From NCBI GenBank assembly GCA_048497495.1, contig JAFHCF010000227.1, positions 1 through 41,418 on the forward strand: a stretch of DNA of 41,418 nucleotides, given 5' to 3'. Within the stretch, counting starts at the first letter, position 1. Every line of letters starts with the position of its first letter. The stretch comes from JAFHCF01 sp048497495. GTDB lineage: Bacteria; Pseudomonadota; Alphaproteobacteria; Rhizobiales; Ancalomicrobiaceae. The notes beneath the pieces are model-generated. The model worked only from the letters and a program-made list of their open reading frames with translations. It had not been told where the DNA came from and searched no databases. Of the stretch, positions 1-7,651 are shown piece by piece. The position numbers and the translations under genes are program-made.

Positions 1-807
1 CTGTCGAACGTCTACGTGCTGGCGGTGATGGCGGTGACGCTCTGCTTCGGCGCCATCGGCTTCTGGGACGACTACCTCAAGGTCACCAAGCAGAGCCACA
101 AGGGCTTCTCCGGCAAGCAGCGCCTGGTGCTCGAGTTCATCGTCGCCGGCATCGCCGTGGCGACGATGATGTGGATGACCAAGTCGGCCCATCCGACGGC
201 GCTGGCCTTCCCCTTCCTCAAGGACTTCTTCCTCGATCTGGGCTGGTTCTTCATCGTCTTCGGCGCCTTCGTGATCGTCGCCTTCGGCAATGCGGTGAAC
301 CTCACCGACGGGCTCGACGGGCTCGCCATCGTGCCGGTGATGATCGCGGCGGCGACCTTCGCGGCGATCGCCTATCTCACCGGCCGCGTCGACTTTTCGT
401 CCTACCTCAACATCAACCACGTCGCCGGCGCCGGCGAGTTGTCGGTGGTGCTGGGGGCGGTGGTCGGCGCCGGGCTCGGCTTCCTGTGGTTCAACGCGCC
501 ACCGGCGGCGATCTTCATGGGCGACACCGGATCGCTGGCGCTCGGCGGCCTGCTCGGCACGGTGTCGGTGGCGATCAAGCACGAGATCGTGCTCGCCATC
601 GTCGGCGGCCTCTTCGTGCTCGAGGCGATGTCGGTGGTGATCCAGGTGGCGAGCTTCAAGCTGACGGGCAAGCGCGTCTTCAAGATGGCGCCGATCCATC
701 ACCATTTCGAACAACTCGGCTGGAAGGAACCGCAGGTCGTCATCCGCTTCTGGATCATCGCCGTGGTGCTCGCCCTGGTCGGGCTGTCGACCCTGAAGCT
801 GAGGTGA
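1..807 (+). CDS. mraY: Phospho-N-acetylmuramoyl-pentapeptide-transferase, 5' end outside window
   Basis: MraY transfers phospho-MurNAc-pentapeptide from the UDP precursor to undecaprenyl phosphate, making lipid I at the inner face of the cytoplasmic membrane. The frame is open from base 1 and ends with TGA at 805-807. The 268 codons present are about three quarters of the usual 360 or so, so the first membrane segments are missing. Visible family motifs are the aspartate-rich NLTDGLDGLAI, FMGDTGSLALGG and the histidine cluster PIHHHFE. Several hydrophobic helices separate them. murD starts four bases after the stop, so the two are in one operon. The GTG at 16-18 is an internal codon, not the real start. 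The identification is secure. Confidence 0.97.
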   Translation: MSNVYVLAVMAVTLCFGAIGFWDDYLKVTKQSHKGFSGKQRLVLEFIVAGIAVATMMWMTKSAHPTALAFPFLKDFFLDLGWFFIVFGAFVIVAFGNAVNLTDGLDGLAIVPVMIAAATFAAIAYLTGRVDFSSYLNINHVAGAGELSVVLGAVVGAGLGFLWFNAPPAAIFMGDTGSLALGGLLGTVSVAIKHEIVLAIVGGLFVLEAMSVVIQVASFKLTGKRVFKMAPIHHHFEQLGWKEPQVVIRFWIIAVVLALVGLSTLKLR

Positions 808-811
808 GGCG

Positions 812-2212
812 ATGATCGCGGTCGAGACCTTTCGGGATCGCGCGGTGGCGCTGTTCGGGCTCGGCGGCTCGGGCCTCGCTGCGGCCGAGGCGCTCATCGC
901 CGGCGGCGCCCGGGTGCTCGCCTGGGACGACGCGGAAGGCGCGCGGGCGACCGCGAAGGCGCGTGGGCTCGAGGTGACGTCGCTCGCCGAGATCGCCTGG
1001 GGCGAGGTCGCGGCCCTGTGTCTGGCGCCGGGCGTGCCGCTCACCCATCCCGAGCCGCATTGGACGGCGCGGATGGCGCAATCCGCCCACGTGCCGATCC
1101 TCGGCGACATCGAACTCTTCGCCCGCCAGCGCCGCCAAGCCTGCCCGAAGGCGCCCTTCGTCGCCATCACCGGCACCAACGGCAAGTCGACCACCACGGC
1201 GCTGATCGACCACCTGCTGCGCGCCGCCGGCCGCGACAGCCAAATGGGCGGCAACATCGGTCGCGCCGTGCTGTCGCTCGATCCGCTGGCGCCCGAGCGC
1301 ACCTATGTGATCGAGTGTTCGTCGTTCCAGATCGATCTCGCGCGAAGCGTCGATCCGACGGTCGGCATCCTCACCAATCTCTCCGAGGACCACCTCGAGC
1401 GCCACGGCACCATGGCGGCCTACGCGGCGATCAAGGAGCGGCTGGTCGAGGCGGCGCAGACGGCGGTGATCGGCGTCGACGATCGCCTGTCGGCGGACGT
1501 CGCCGACCGGCTCGAGGCGGAGGGCCACGCCGTCGTCCGCATCTCGGCCGCCCACCGGCTCGCCGACGGCGTCTTCGCCGAAGGCTCGAGCGTGGTCGAG
1601 GCGAAGGGCGGTGTGGCGACCGTGGTCGCCGATCTCGCCGGCGTCGGGTCCTTGCGCGGGCGCCACAACGCGCAGAACGCCTGCGCGGCGGTGGCGGCGA
1701 CACGGGCGCTCGGGCTGTCGATCGAGGAGATCGCGGCGGGGCTGCGGAGCTTTCCCGGTCTCGCCCACCGGATGGAGCAGGTCGGACGGCTCGGCCGGGT
1801 GCTCTTCGTCAACGACAGCAAGGCGACCAACGCCGACAGCACCGCCCAGGCGCTGGCGAGTTTCGATCGGATCTGGTGGATCGCCGGCGGCAAGCCGAAG
1901 TCGGGCGGCATCACCTCGCTCGATCGCTTCTTCGGCAAGGTCGCCGAGGCCTATCTGATCGGGGCGGCGGCGGAAGAGTTCGCCGCGACCCTCGACGGGC
2001 GGGTGCCCCACGTGATCGCCGGCACCGTCGATCGGGCGCTCGAACTGGCGCGGGCCGACGCGGCCTCGTCGGATGCGCCCGAGCCGGTGGTGCTGTTGTC
2101 GCCGGCCTGCGCCTCCTACGACCAGTTCAAGAACTTCGAGGTTCGAGGCGACCATTTTCGCGCTCTGGTGAGGGCGATCCCGGGTGTCGACGCAGAGGGG
2201 GCAGGGGCATGA
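812..2212 (+). CDS. murD: UDP-N-acetylmuramoylalanine--D-glutamate ligase
   Basis: MurD is the cytoplasmic ATP-dependent ligase that adds D-glutamate to UDP-MurNAc-L-alanine. The 466-aa protein has the family's three-part layout. An N-terminal Rossmann-like domain carries FGLGGSGLA near residue 15. The central ATPase has the P-loop GTNGKST at residues 121-127 and NLSEDHLERHG further on. The C-terminal domain contains the SPACASYDQFKNFEVRG segment typical of MurD. It begins four bases after mraY. Its TGA overlaps the ATG of ftsW (ATGA), which suggests translational coupling. Length and motifs are normal. Confidence 0.97.
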   Translation: MIAVETFRDRAVALFGLGGSGLAAAEALIAGGARVLAWDDAEGARATAKARGLEVTSLAEIAWGEVAALCLAPGVPLTHPEPHWTARMAQSAHVPILGDIELFARQRRQACPKAPFVAITGTNGKSTTTALIDHLLRAAGRDSQMGGNIGRAVLSLDPLAPERTYVIECSSFQIDLARSVDPTVGILTNLSEDHLERHGTMAAYAAIKERLVEAAQTAVIGVDDRLSADVADRLEAEGHAVVRISAAHRLADGVFAEGSSVVEAKGGVATVVADLAGVGSLRGRHNAQNACAAVAATRALGLSIEEIAAGLRSFPGLAHRMEQVGRLGRVLFVNDSKATNADSTAQALASFDRIWWIAGGKPKSGGITSLDRFFGKVAEAYLIGAAAEEFAATLDGRVPHVIAGTVDRALELARADAASSDAPEPVVLLSPACASYDQFKNFEVRGDHFRALVRAIPGVDAEGAGA

Positions 2213-3414
2213 ACCGCACCGATCGGTCGATCTTCGCATCGTGGTGGTGGACGGTCGACCGGACGCTGATCGCCTCGGCGCTGATGTTGATGGTCGCCGG
2301 GCTGGTGTTCTCCTTCGCCGCCTCGCCGGCGGTGGCGGAACGCATCGGCGTCGCCGACAGCTTCTATTTCGTCAAGCGCCACGCGGTCTTCTTCGTCCTC
2401 GCCCTGCCGGTGCTGTTCGCCGTCTCGTTCCTGGCGCCGCGCGACATTCGCCGGTTGGCGTTGGTGGTGTTCGGCGCGTCGCTGGTGCTCCTGGTCGCGG
2501 TGTTGTTCTTCGGCCAGGAGGTGAAGGGCGCGCGGCGCTGGATCACGCTCTTCGGCTTCTCGATCCAGCCCTCGGAGTTCGTCAAGCCGGCCTTCATCGT
2601 GATCTCGGCCTGGCTCTTCGCCGAGCACAAGAAGCACAAGGAGATCCCGGGCAACTTCTTCGCCATCCTGCTGCTCGGCATCGTCGTGGCGCTGCTCGTC
2701 GCCCAGCCCGACATCGGCCAGACGATTCTCGCCTCCGCCGCCTGGGGCGCGGTGTTCTTCGTCGCCGGCATGTCGATGTGGTGGATCCTCGGGCTCGGCG
2801 GCGTCGGGCTCGGCGGGGTGTGGGCGGCCTATACCTTCGTTCCCCACGTCCATGGTCGCATCAACCGCTTCTTCGAGAAGTCGGGCGTCAAGGTCGGCGG
2901 GCAGATGACCGCCGACGGCTATCAGGCGCAACAGGCGCACGACAGTTTCCTGGCCGGCGGCTGGGTCGGTCGCGGCCCGGGGGAGGGGACGGTGAAACGT
3001 CTCCTGCCCGACAGTCACACCGACTACGTCTTCGCCGTCATCGGCGAGGAATACGGGCTGATCATGTGCGCCATGATCGCCGCCGTCTTCGCCTGGATCG
3101 TCTTTCGCGGCTTGGCCCATGCGGCGCGCGAGGAGGATGCCTTCATCCGCTATTCGGTGGTCGGCCTGGTCGTGCTGATCGGGGTCCAGTCGGGGATCAA
3201 CATGGCGGTGAACCTGCAACTGATGCCGGCCAAGGGCATGACGCTGCCGTTCATCTCCTACGGCGGCTCGTCGCTGCTCGCCATCGCCTTCGAGATGGGG
3301 TGCCTGCTGGCGCTGACCCGGAAGCGACCACAGGCCACCCGCTACGCCGCGCCGATCCACTTCGATCAGGTGGACGACGGGCGCGAGGATCTGCCGGCGC
3401 GGCACGCCGCCTGA
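2209..3414 (+). CDS. ftsW: Cell-division SEDS glycosyltransferase FtsW
   Basis: FtsW is the septal peptidoglycan polymerase of the SEDS family and works with the penicillin-binding protein FtsI at the division site. The ATG at 2209 overlaps the murD stop and gives 401 aa. About ten hydrophobic helices are visible. SEDS motifs include KGARRWI, IQPSEFVKPA, VAQPDIGQ, the AGGWVGRGPGEG loop, LPDSHTDYVFAVIGEEYG and LPFISYGGSSLLA. The location between murD and murG favours FtsW over the rod-shape paralogue RodA. A 134-bp gap without another gene separates it from murG. In that gap I see only a weak GGGTCC/GGACCC inverted repeat. Confidence 0.96.
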   Translation: MNRTDRSIFASWWWTVDRTLIASALMLMVAGLVFSFAASPAVAERIGVADSFYFVKRHAVFFVLALPVLFAVSFLAPRDIRRLALVVFGASLVLLVAVLFFGQEVKGARRWITLFGFSIQPSEFVKPAFIVISAWLFAEHKKHKEIPGNFFAILLLGIVVALLVAQPDIGQTILASAAWGAVFFVAGMSMWWILGLGGVGLGGVWAAYTFVPHVHGRINRFFEKSGVKVGGQMTADGYQAQQAHDSFLAGGWVGRGPGEGTVKRLLPDSHTDYVFAVIGEEYGLIMCAMIAAVFAWIVFRGLAHAAREEDAFIRYSVVGLVVLIGVQSGINMAVNLQLMPAKGMTLPFISYGGSSLLAIAFEMGCLLALTRKRPQATRYAAPIHFDQVDDGREDLPARHAA

Positions 3415-3548
3415 TCGACGCGGCCTCCGATCCGATCGCGGCGGCGCCGCGACGGCTCCGACTTTCCGTCGGGTCCATTCTCTTCGACCGGACCCACGTC
3501 GTTCGGGCCGGGGAAGGGGCTCCGACCCGTGAAGCGAGACGAAGACCC

Positions 3549-4682
3549 ATGGGCCTCACCATCCTGCTCGCCGCCGGCGGCACCGGCGGACATCTCTTCC
3601 CGGCGGAATCGCTCGCCGCCGAACTCGGCCGGCGCGGCCACGCGGTGGAACTCGCCACCGACGAGCGCGCCGACAGATACGGCCGGGCCTTCCCGGCGCG
3701 CGCCGTCAACATCATCCGCTCCGCCACCTTCAAGGGTCGCGATCCCTTGTCGCTCCTGCGCACCGTCACGGCGCTCGGCCTCGGCACGCTCCAGGCGTGG
3801 CGGCTGATCGGGCGGCTGCGTCCGGCGGTGGTGGTGGGCTTCGGCGGCTATCCGACCTTCCCGCCGATGATCGCGGCGCAGTTGCGCGGCGTGCCGACGG
3901 TGCTGCACGAGCAGAACGCGGTGATGGGGCGGGCCAACCGGGCCTTGGCGGGACGGGTCACGCGGATCGCGTTGTCCTTTCCCGGCACGGCCAAACTCGG
4001 CGAGGCGGCGGCGCGGGCTGTCCACACCGGCAATCCGGTGCGCGACATGGTGATCTCGGCGGCGCGGGTGCCTTATCGGGCGGCGAGCCTCGACGGCGAA
4101 TTCCGCCTGTTGGTCTTCGGCGGCAGCCAGGGCGCGCGGTTCTTCTCGCAGGTGCTGCCGCCGGCGCTGGAGAGGCTGGCGCCGGAACTCCGGGCGCGGT
4201 TGAACCTCGTCCAGCAGGCGCGAGCCGAGGACGCCGACGCGGTGAAGGCGGCCTATGCGGGCTCGGGCGTGCGGGCGGAGGTGGCGCCGTTCTTCGTCGA
4301 CCTGCCGGCGCGGATCGCGGCGGCGCATCTGGTCGTCTGCCGGTCGGGGGCGTCGAGCGTCGGGGAATTGGCGGTGATCGGCCGGCCGTCGATCCTGGTG
4401 CCGCTGCCGGGCGCGCTCGATCAGGATCAGGCGGCCAACGCGGCGGTGCTCGAGGCGGCGGGCGGCGGTTGGCCGATCCGGCAGGACGAGCTCACGCCGG
4501 AGCGGCTGGCGGCCGAACTGACCAAGGCGATGACCGATCCCGAGCAATTGGCGCAAGCCGCCGCGGCGGCGATGGCCGCCGGCAAGGCCGACGCGGTGAT
4601 GCGTCTGGCCGATCTCGTCGAGGAGGTGGCGCGGCGCCGAGAGGCGCGCGTCGCGCCCGAGCGTGTCCGGCCGGGCTCGTGA
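3549..4682 (+). CDS. murG: UDP-GlcNAc:lipid I N-acetylglucosaminyltransferase
   Basis: MurG adds GlcNAc to lipid I, making lipid II on the cytoplasmic face of the membrane. The protein has 377 aa in the GT-B fold of family 28. The N-terminal domain carries the glycine loop AAGGTGGHLFPA at residues 8-19 and GFGGYPTFPP. The C-terminal donor domain has FGGSQGARFFS, the CRSGASSVGEL segment and LPGALDQDQAANA. In most relatives murC follows immediately on the same strand. Here murG is the last plus-strand gene and runs into minus-strand genes. The ATG at 3549 fits the family N-terminus, although its upstream ribosome site is weak. Confidence 0.96.
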   Translation: MGLTILLAAGGTGGHLFPAESLAAELGRRGHAVELATDERADRYGRAFPARAVNIIRSATFKGRDPLSLLRTVTALGLGTLQAWRLIGRLRPAVVVGFGGYPTFPPMIAAQLRGVPTVLHEQNAVMGRANRALAGRVTRIALSFPGTAKLGEAAARAVHTGNPVRDMVISAARVPYRAASLDGEFRLLVFGGSQGARFFSQVLPPALERLAPELRARLNLVQQARAEDADAVKAAYAGSGVRAEVAPFFVDLPARIAAAHLVVCRSGASSVGELAVIGRPSILVPLPGALDQDQAANAAVLEAAGGGWPIRQDELTPERLAAELTKAMTDPEQLAQAAAAAMAAGKADAVMRLADLVEEVARRREARVAPERVRPGS

Positions 4683-4715
4683 AATCCGGACGGCCGGCGG
4701 CTCACGGGCGTAGGC

Positions 4716-4904
4716 TCAGAAGCCCCACCAGCGATAGACGCCGCCGAGGCGGGCGTCGCGATGGGAGCGCGGGCGGCCTTCCTCGCGGAAGGCGATCCTC
4801 GCCTCGAGGCGATCGGTGGCCTCGGCGGGCGGCTCGCGACGGCCGTCGGCGGTGGCGAGGACGCGGCCGAGCGCGAGGCGGGTGGACTGGACGAGATGGA
4901 TCAT
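4716..4904 (-). CDS. Small arginine-rich protein, paralogue of the gene at 4918-5097
   Basis: This is a 62-aa protein of unknown function. It starts with ATG at 4904, preceded by GGAG six bases upstream. Aligned with the upstream neighbour, it shares the layout R-x2-L-x-R-x-LA, then EP-x2-E-x-TDR, then FREE-x-R-x2-S-x-R-x2-RLGG-x2-RW. The tail is RWWGF, compared with RW in its neighbour. No signal peptide or membrane segment is seen. It is basic with an acidic FREE patch. Only 13 bases separate the two genes, so they are probably one transcript made by tandem duplication. Keeping a matched protein pattern and a ribosome site in both copies argues that they are real genes. I cannot assign a family. 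Confidence 0.6.
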   Translation of the reverse strand: MIHLVQSTRLALGRVLATADGRREPPAEATDRLEARIAFREEGRPRSHRDARLGGVYRWWGF

Positions 4905-4917
4905 GACGGTCTCCGGA

Positions 4918-5097
4918 TCACCAGCGGCAGGCGCCGCCGAGGCGGGTCTGGCGTTGCGATTGGGCGCGGGCTTCCTCGCGGAAGGTGAGGTCGAGATCGA
5001 TGCGGTCGGTGACCTCGATCCGGGGCTCGTGGGACCGGCGCGAGGCGGCCAGGAAGCGATGAAGCGCGCCACGGGCGATGCGGACGATACGGGGCAT
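4918..5097 (-). CDS. Small arginine-rich protein, first of a tandem pair
   Basis: This 59-aa protein of unknown function starts with ATG at 5097. A strong GGAGG lies six bases upstream, which decides this start over the longer open frame reaching 5145. The sequence begins MPRIVRIARGALHRFLAA, contains EVTDRIDLDLTFREEAR in the middle and ends RLGGACRW. It matches the next gene at about 20 aligned positions, concentrated in the TDR/FREE/RLGG/RW core. It lies between murG and ligA, at the edge of the inverted part of the division cluster, behind an AT-rich leader. It could be a small regulatory or nucleic-acid-binding protein, but the sequence does not show which. Confidence 0.6.
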   Translation of the reverse strand: MPRIVRIARGALHRFLAASRRSHEPRIEVTDRIDLDLTFREEARAQSQRQTRLGGACRW

Positions 5098-5220
5098 GTC
5101 GGGCCTCCAACGGAAACTACGGGTCGGTCCGGCCTCGGCGTTCACTCCACGGGATCGTTCGACGCCCCGATTTCTCGAGGGGCAAGGTCGCAGCCAAATG
5201 CGGCGGCGTCATGTCATACA

Positions 5221-5290
5221 TGCAATTACTTGCACTAATCCGCGAAAACTGCATGAAATCCTGCAATGGCAGCCATGCATTTTTGCTGCA
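5221..5290. promoter_or_regulatory. AT-rich leader with six TGCA motifs
   Basis: The non-coding stretch 5098-5398 contains an AT-rich core. In it TGCA occurs at 5221, 5231, 5250, 5262, 5276 and 5287. The first two form the inverted repeat TGCAA-N4-TTGCA (5221-5234). Spacings of 10-19 bp, mostly near one helical turn, suggest repeated protein binding upstream of the two small minus-strand genes. No regulator can be named from sequence alone. The rest of 5098-5398 shows only a short GCCCC/GGGGC repeat and the hairpin at 5307-5329. Confidence 0.35.
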
Positions 5291-5306
5291 CCGCAATATA
5301 CCCAAA

Positions 5307-5329
5307 CCCCGAGACGGCCCGCGTCGGGG
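5307..5329 (-). terminator. Hairpin downstream of ligA
   Basis: CCCCGA (5307-5312) pairs with TCGGGG (5324-5329) around an 11-base loop. On the minus strand the stem is followed by TTTGG. It lies about 70 bases past the ligA stop and before the leader of the two small genes. It could therefore end ligA transcription. The U-tract is weak. Confidence 0.3.
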
Positions 5330-5398
5330 ATGCGATCGACCCGGTGTCGCGCCGCCGCCACGCCCGCGGTCCCGCCGTGGCCCCTGTCCGTCGCGGCC

Positions 5399-7528
5399 TC
5401 ACGCCGCGCCGGGGTCCGCCCCGACCAGGGCCAGCCAATCCTCCTCGCTCATCACCTCGACACCGAGATCGCGCGCCTTGGCGAGCTTGGAGCCGGCGCC
5501 GGGGCCGGCCACGACGATGTGGGTCTTGGCCGAGACCGAGCCCGCCACCTTGGCCCCGAGCCGCTCCGCCATGGCCTTGGCCTCGTCGCGGGTCATCTTC
5601 TCGAGCGTGCCGGTGAAGACCACGGTCTTGCCGGCGATCGCCGTGTCGGTCTTCGGCTTCTCGGCGTCGAGCGGCGTGACGTGGGTGATCAGGCGATCGA
5701 CCACGGCCCGGTTGTGGGGTTCGCGGAAATAGTCGGCGACCGAATCGATCACCGTCTCGCCGATCTGGTCGATGGCGTCCATCTCCTCGCGGGTCGGCGC
5801 GTCACCCTCGACGATCCTCATCGCGGCGGCGTGGAAGGCGTCCCACGAGCCGTAGGCGCGCGCCAACTGCCGCGCCGTGGTCTCGCCGACGTTGCGGATG
5901 CCGAGCGCGAAGAGGAAGCGCTCGAGCCCGATGGCGCGGCGCTCGTCGATGGCGGCGAAGAGCCTGGCGACGCTCACCGCGCCGAAGCCCTCCTTGTTCT
6001 CGAGCTTCTTCAGCGGGCTCTCGGCGTTGCGCGCCGCGAGCGTGAAGATGTCGGCCGGCTCGCGGACGGGGAAGTCCGGGTCGGCGAAGAAGAATTCGAT
6101 CTGCTTCTCGCCGAGCCCCTCGATGTCGAAGGCGCGGCGGGAGACGAAGTGGCGCAGATGTTCCTGGCGCTGGTAGGGGCAGGCGAATTCGCCGGTGCAG
6201 CGGCGGATCCGGCCCTCCTCGCCGGTCGCCGTCGCCTCGCGCTGGAGCGGCGTCCTCAGCTCGCAGATGCAGACGTGGGGGAAGAGGTAGGGCGCGCGGC
6301 CCTCGTGGGCCTCGTCCTTCGCCACCTCGACGATCTGCGGGATGACGTCGCCGGCGCGTTGGACGGTGACCGTGTCGCCGATGCGCGCGTCGAGGCGGGC
6401 GATCTCGTCGCCGTTGTGGAGCGTCGCGTTCGACACCACGACGCCGCCGACGGTGACCGGCGCGAGCCGCGCCACCGGCGTGTGCGCTCCGGTCCGGCCG
6501 ACCTGGATGTCGATGCCCTCGAGGATCGTGGTGGCGCGTTCGGCCGGGAACTTGTGGGCGATGGCCCAGCGGGGCGAGCGCGAGACGAAGCCGAGGCGCT
6601 GTTGCAGGTCGAGCCGGTCGACCTTGTAGACGACGCCGTCGATGTCGTAGCCGAGGGTGGCGCGCCGGGCTTCGATCTCGCGGTAATGCGCCAGCAGCGC
6701 TTCGGCATCGTCGCAGCGGACCATCAGGTCGTTGACCGGGAAGCCGTAGGCGCGGAAGGCCTGGACCCGGTCCCATTGGGTGGTGGGCAGCCAATCCTCC
6801 GGCACCTCGCCCCAGGCATAGGCGAAGAACCTCAGCGGTCGCGACGCGGTGATGCGGGCATCGAGCTGGCGCAGGGATCCGGCGGCGGCGTTCCTCGGAT
6901 TGGCGAAGGGCTTGTCGCCGGCGGCCTCCTGGCGGGCGTTCAGGGCGGCGAAGTCGGCGTGGCCCATGTAGACCTCGCCGCGCACCTCGAGCACGCTCGG
7001 CACGCCGTCGGGGAGCACCCGGGGGATGTCGGCGACGGTCTTGACGTTGGCGGTGACGTTCTCGCCCTCGGCGCCGTCGCCGCGCGTCGCCGCCGAGACG
7101 AGGCGCCCGGCCTCGTAGCGCAGGGAGAGCGACAGGCCGTCGATCTTGGGCTCGGCGGTGAAGGCGACGGCCTGGCCGTGGGTCGCCAGGAAGCGGTGGA
7201 CGCGGGCGACGAAGTCGGCGACGTCGGCGTCGGCGAAGGCATTGTCGAGCGAGAGCATCGGGACGCGATGCCTGACCTTCTCGAACCTCTCGGACGGGCC
7301 GGAGCCGACCTTCAGGCTCGGGCTGTCGGGGGCGCGCAGTTCGGGAAACCGCGCCTCGATCGCCAGCAGCCGGCGGCGCATTCGGTCGTATTCGGCATCG
7401 GTCAGGCGCGGCGCGTCCTCCTGAAAATAGAGCCGGTCGGCCACGGCGATCGCCTCGGCGAGACGCGGGATCTCGGCGGCGGCTTGCGAAAGGGAGAGGG
7501 CGTCGATCGGGGTCTCGGCGGACGGCAT
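5399..7528 (-). CDS. ligA: NAD-dependent DNA ligase
   Basis: LigA seals nicks in duplex DNA during replication and repair, using NAD+ as adenylate donor. The 709-aa length is normal. Domain Ia comes first, followed by the adenylation domain with catalytic Lys128 in AEPKIDG, then the GDG and GEVYM motifs. An OB fold, a cysteine cluster, helix-hairpin-helix repeats and a C-terminal BRCT domain from about residue 630 follow. The cysteine cluster reads CIC, then RRC, then FAC, so its spacing is C-x-C-x21-C-x5-C rather than the textbook C-x2-C-x14-C-x5-C. The gene follows recN as in other alphaproteobacteria, but the whole block is inverted relative to murG. Confidence 0.97.
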   Translation of the reverse strand: MPSAETPIDALSLSQAAAEIPRLAEAIAVADRLYFQEDAPRLTDAEYDRMRRRLLAIEARFPELRAPDSPSLKVGSGPSERFEKVRHRVPMLSLDNAFADADVADFVARVHRFLATHGQAVAFTAEPKIDGLSLSLRYEAGRLVSAATRGDGAEGENVTANVKTVADIPRVLPDGVPSVLEVRGEVYMGHADFAALNARQEAAGDKPFANPRNAAAGSLRQLDARITASRPLRFFAYAWGEVPEDWLPTTQWDRVQAFRAYGFPVNDLMVRCDDAEALLAHYREIEARRATLGYDIDGVVYKVDRLDLQQRLGFVSRSPRWAIAHKFPAERATTILEGIDIQVGRTGAHTPVARLAPVTVGGVVVSNATLHNGDEIARLDARIGDTVTVQRAGDVIPQIVEVAKDEAHEGRAPYLFPHVCICELRTPLQREATATGEEGRIRRCTGEFACPYQRQEHLRHFVSRRAFDIEGLGEKQIEFFFADPDFPVREPADIFTLAARNAESPLKKLENKEGFGAVSVARLFAAIDERRAIGLERFLFALGIRNVGETTARQLARAYGSWDAFHAAAMRIVEGDAPTREEMDAIDQIGETVIDSVADYFREPHNRAVVDRLITHVTPLDAEKPKTDTAIAGKTVVFTGTLEKMTRDEAKAMAERLGAKVAGSVSAKTHIVVAGPGAGSKLAKARDLGVEVMSEEDWLALVGADPGAA

Positions 7529-7597
7529 GGCTTCCTCGTCGTGTCGCGCCGGATCGTCTCCGATACGCGTGCGATTGTCACCCGGCCGCGGGCCGGA

Positions 7598-7640
7598 CCC
7601 CTTTTCCCGCGCGGGGAGAAGGAAACGCGCCTCCGGCGCG
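7598..7640. repeat. Double hairpin between recN and ligA
   Basis: A C/T-rich arm around 7600-7608 pairs with a G/A-rich arm around 7613-7622. It is followed by the perfect stem CGCGCC-TCC-GGCGCG at 7626-7640. On the minus strand the second stem is followed by TTTCCTT, so it could terminate recN transcription. The first arm pair resembles a class of C/T-rich intergenic palindromes common in rhizobial genomes. That resemblance is from memory and unverified. Confidence 0.35.
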
Positions 7641-7651
7641 AGACGGAACCC

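Noticed and set aside
2184..3548. An N-terminal extension of murG through the ftsW region
   Set aside because: The frame is open but antisense-like in composition. MurG homology begins exactly at the ATG at 3549.
5221..5290. TGCA cluster as a replication origin or DnaA-box array
   Set aside because: No TTATCCACA-type boxes are present, and no dnaA, parA or gidA gene is nearby.
5117..5305. A third small minus-strand frame of 62 codons upstream of the small-protein pair
   Set aside because: It covers the TGCA-rich leader, has no ribosome site, shows no similarity to the two paralogues, and has codons unlike the genome.
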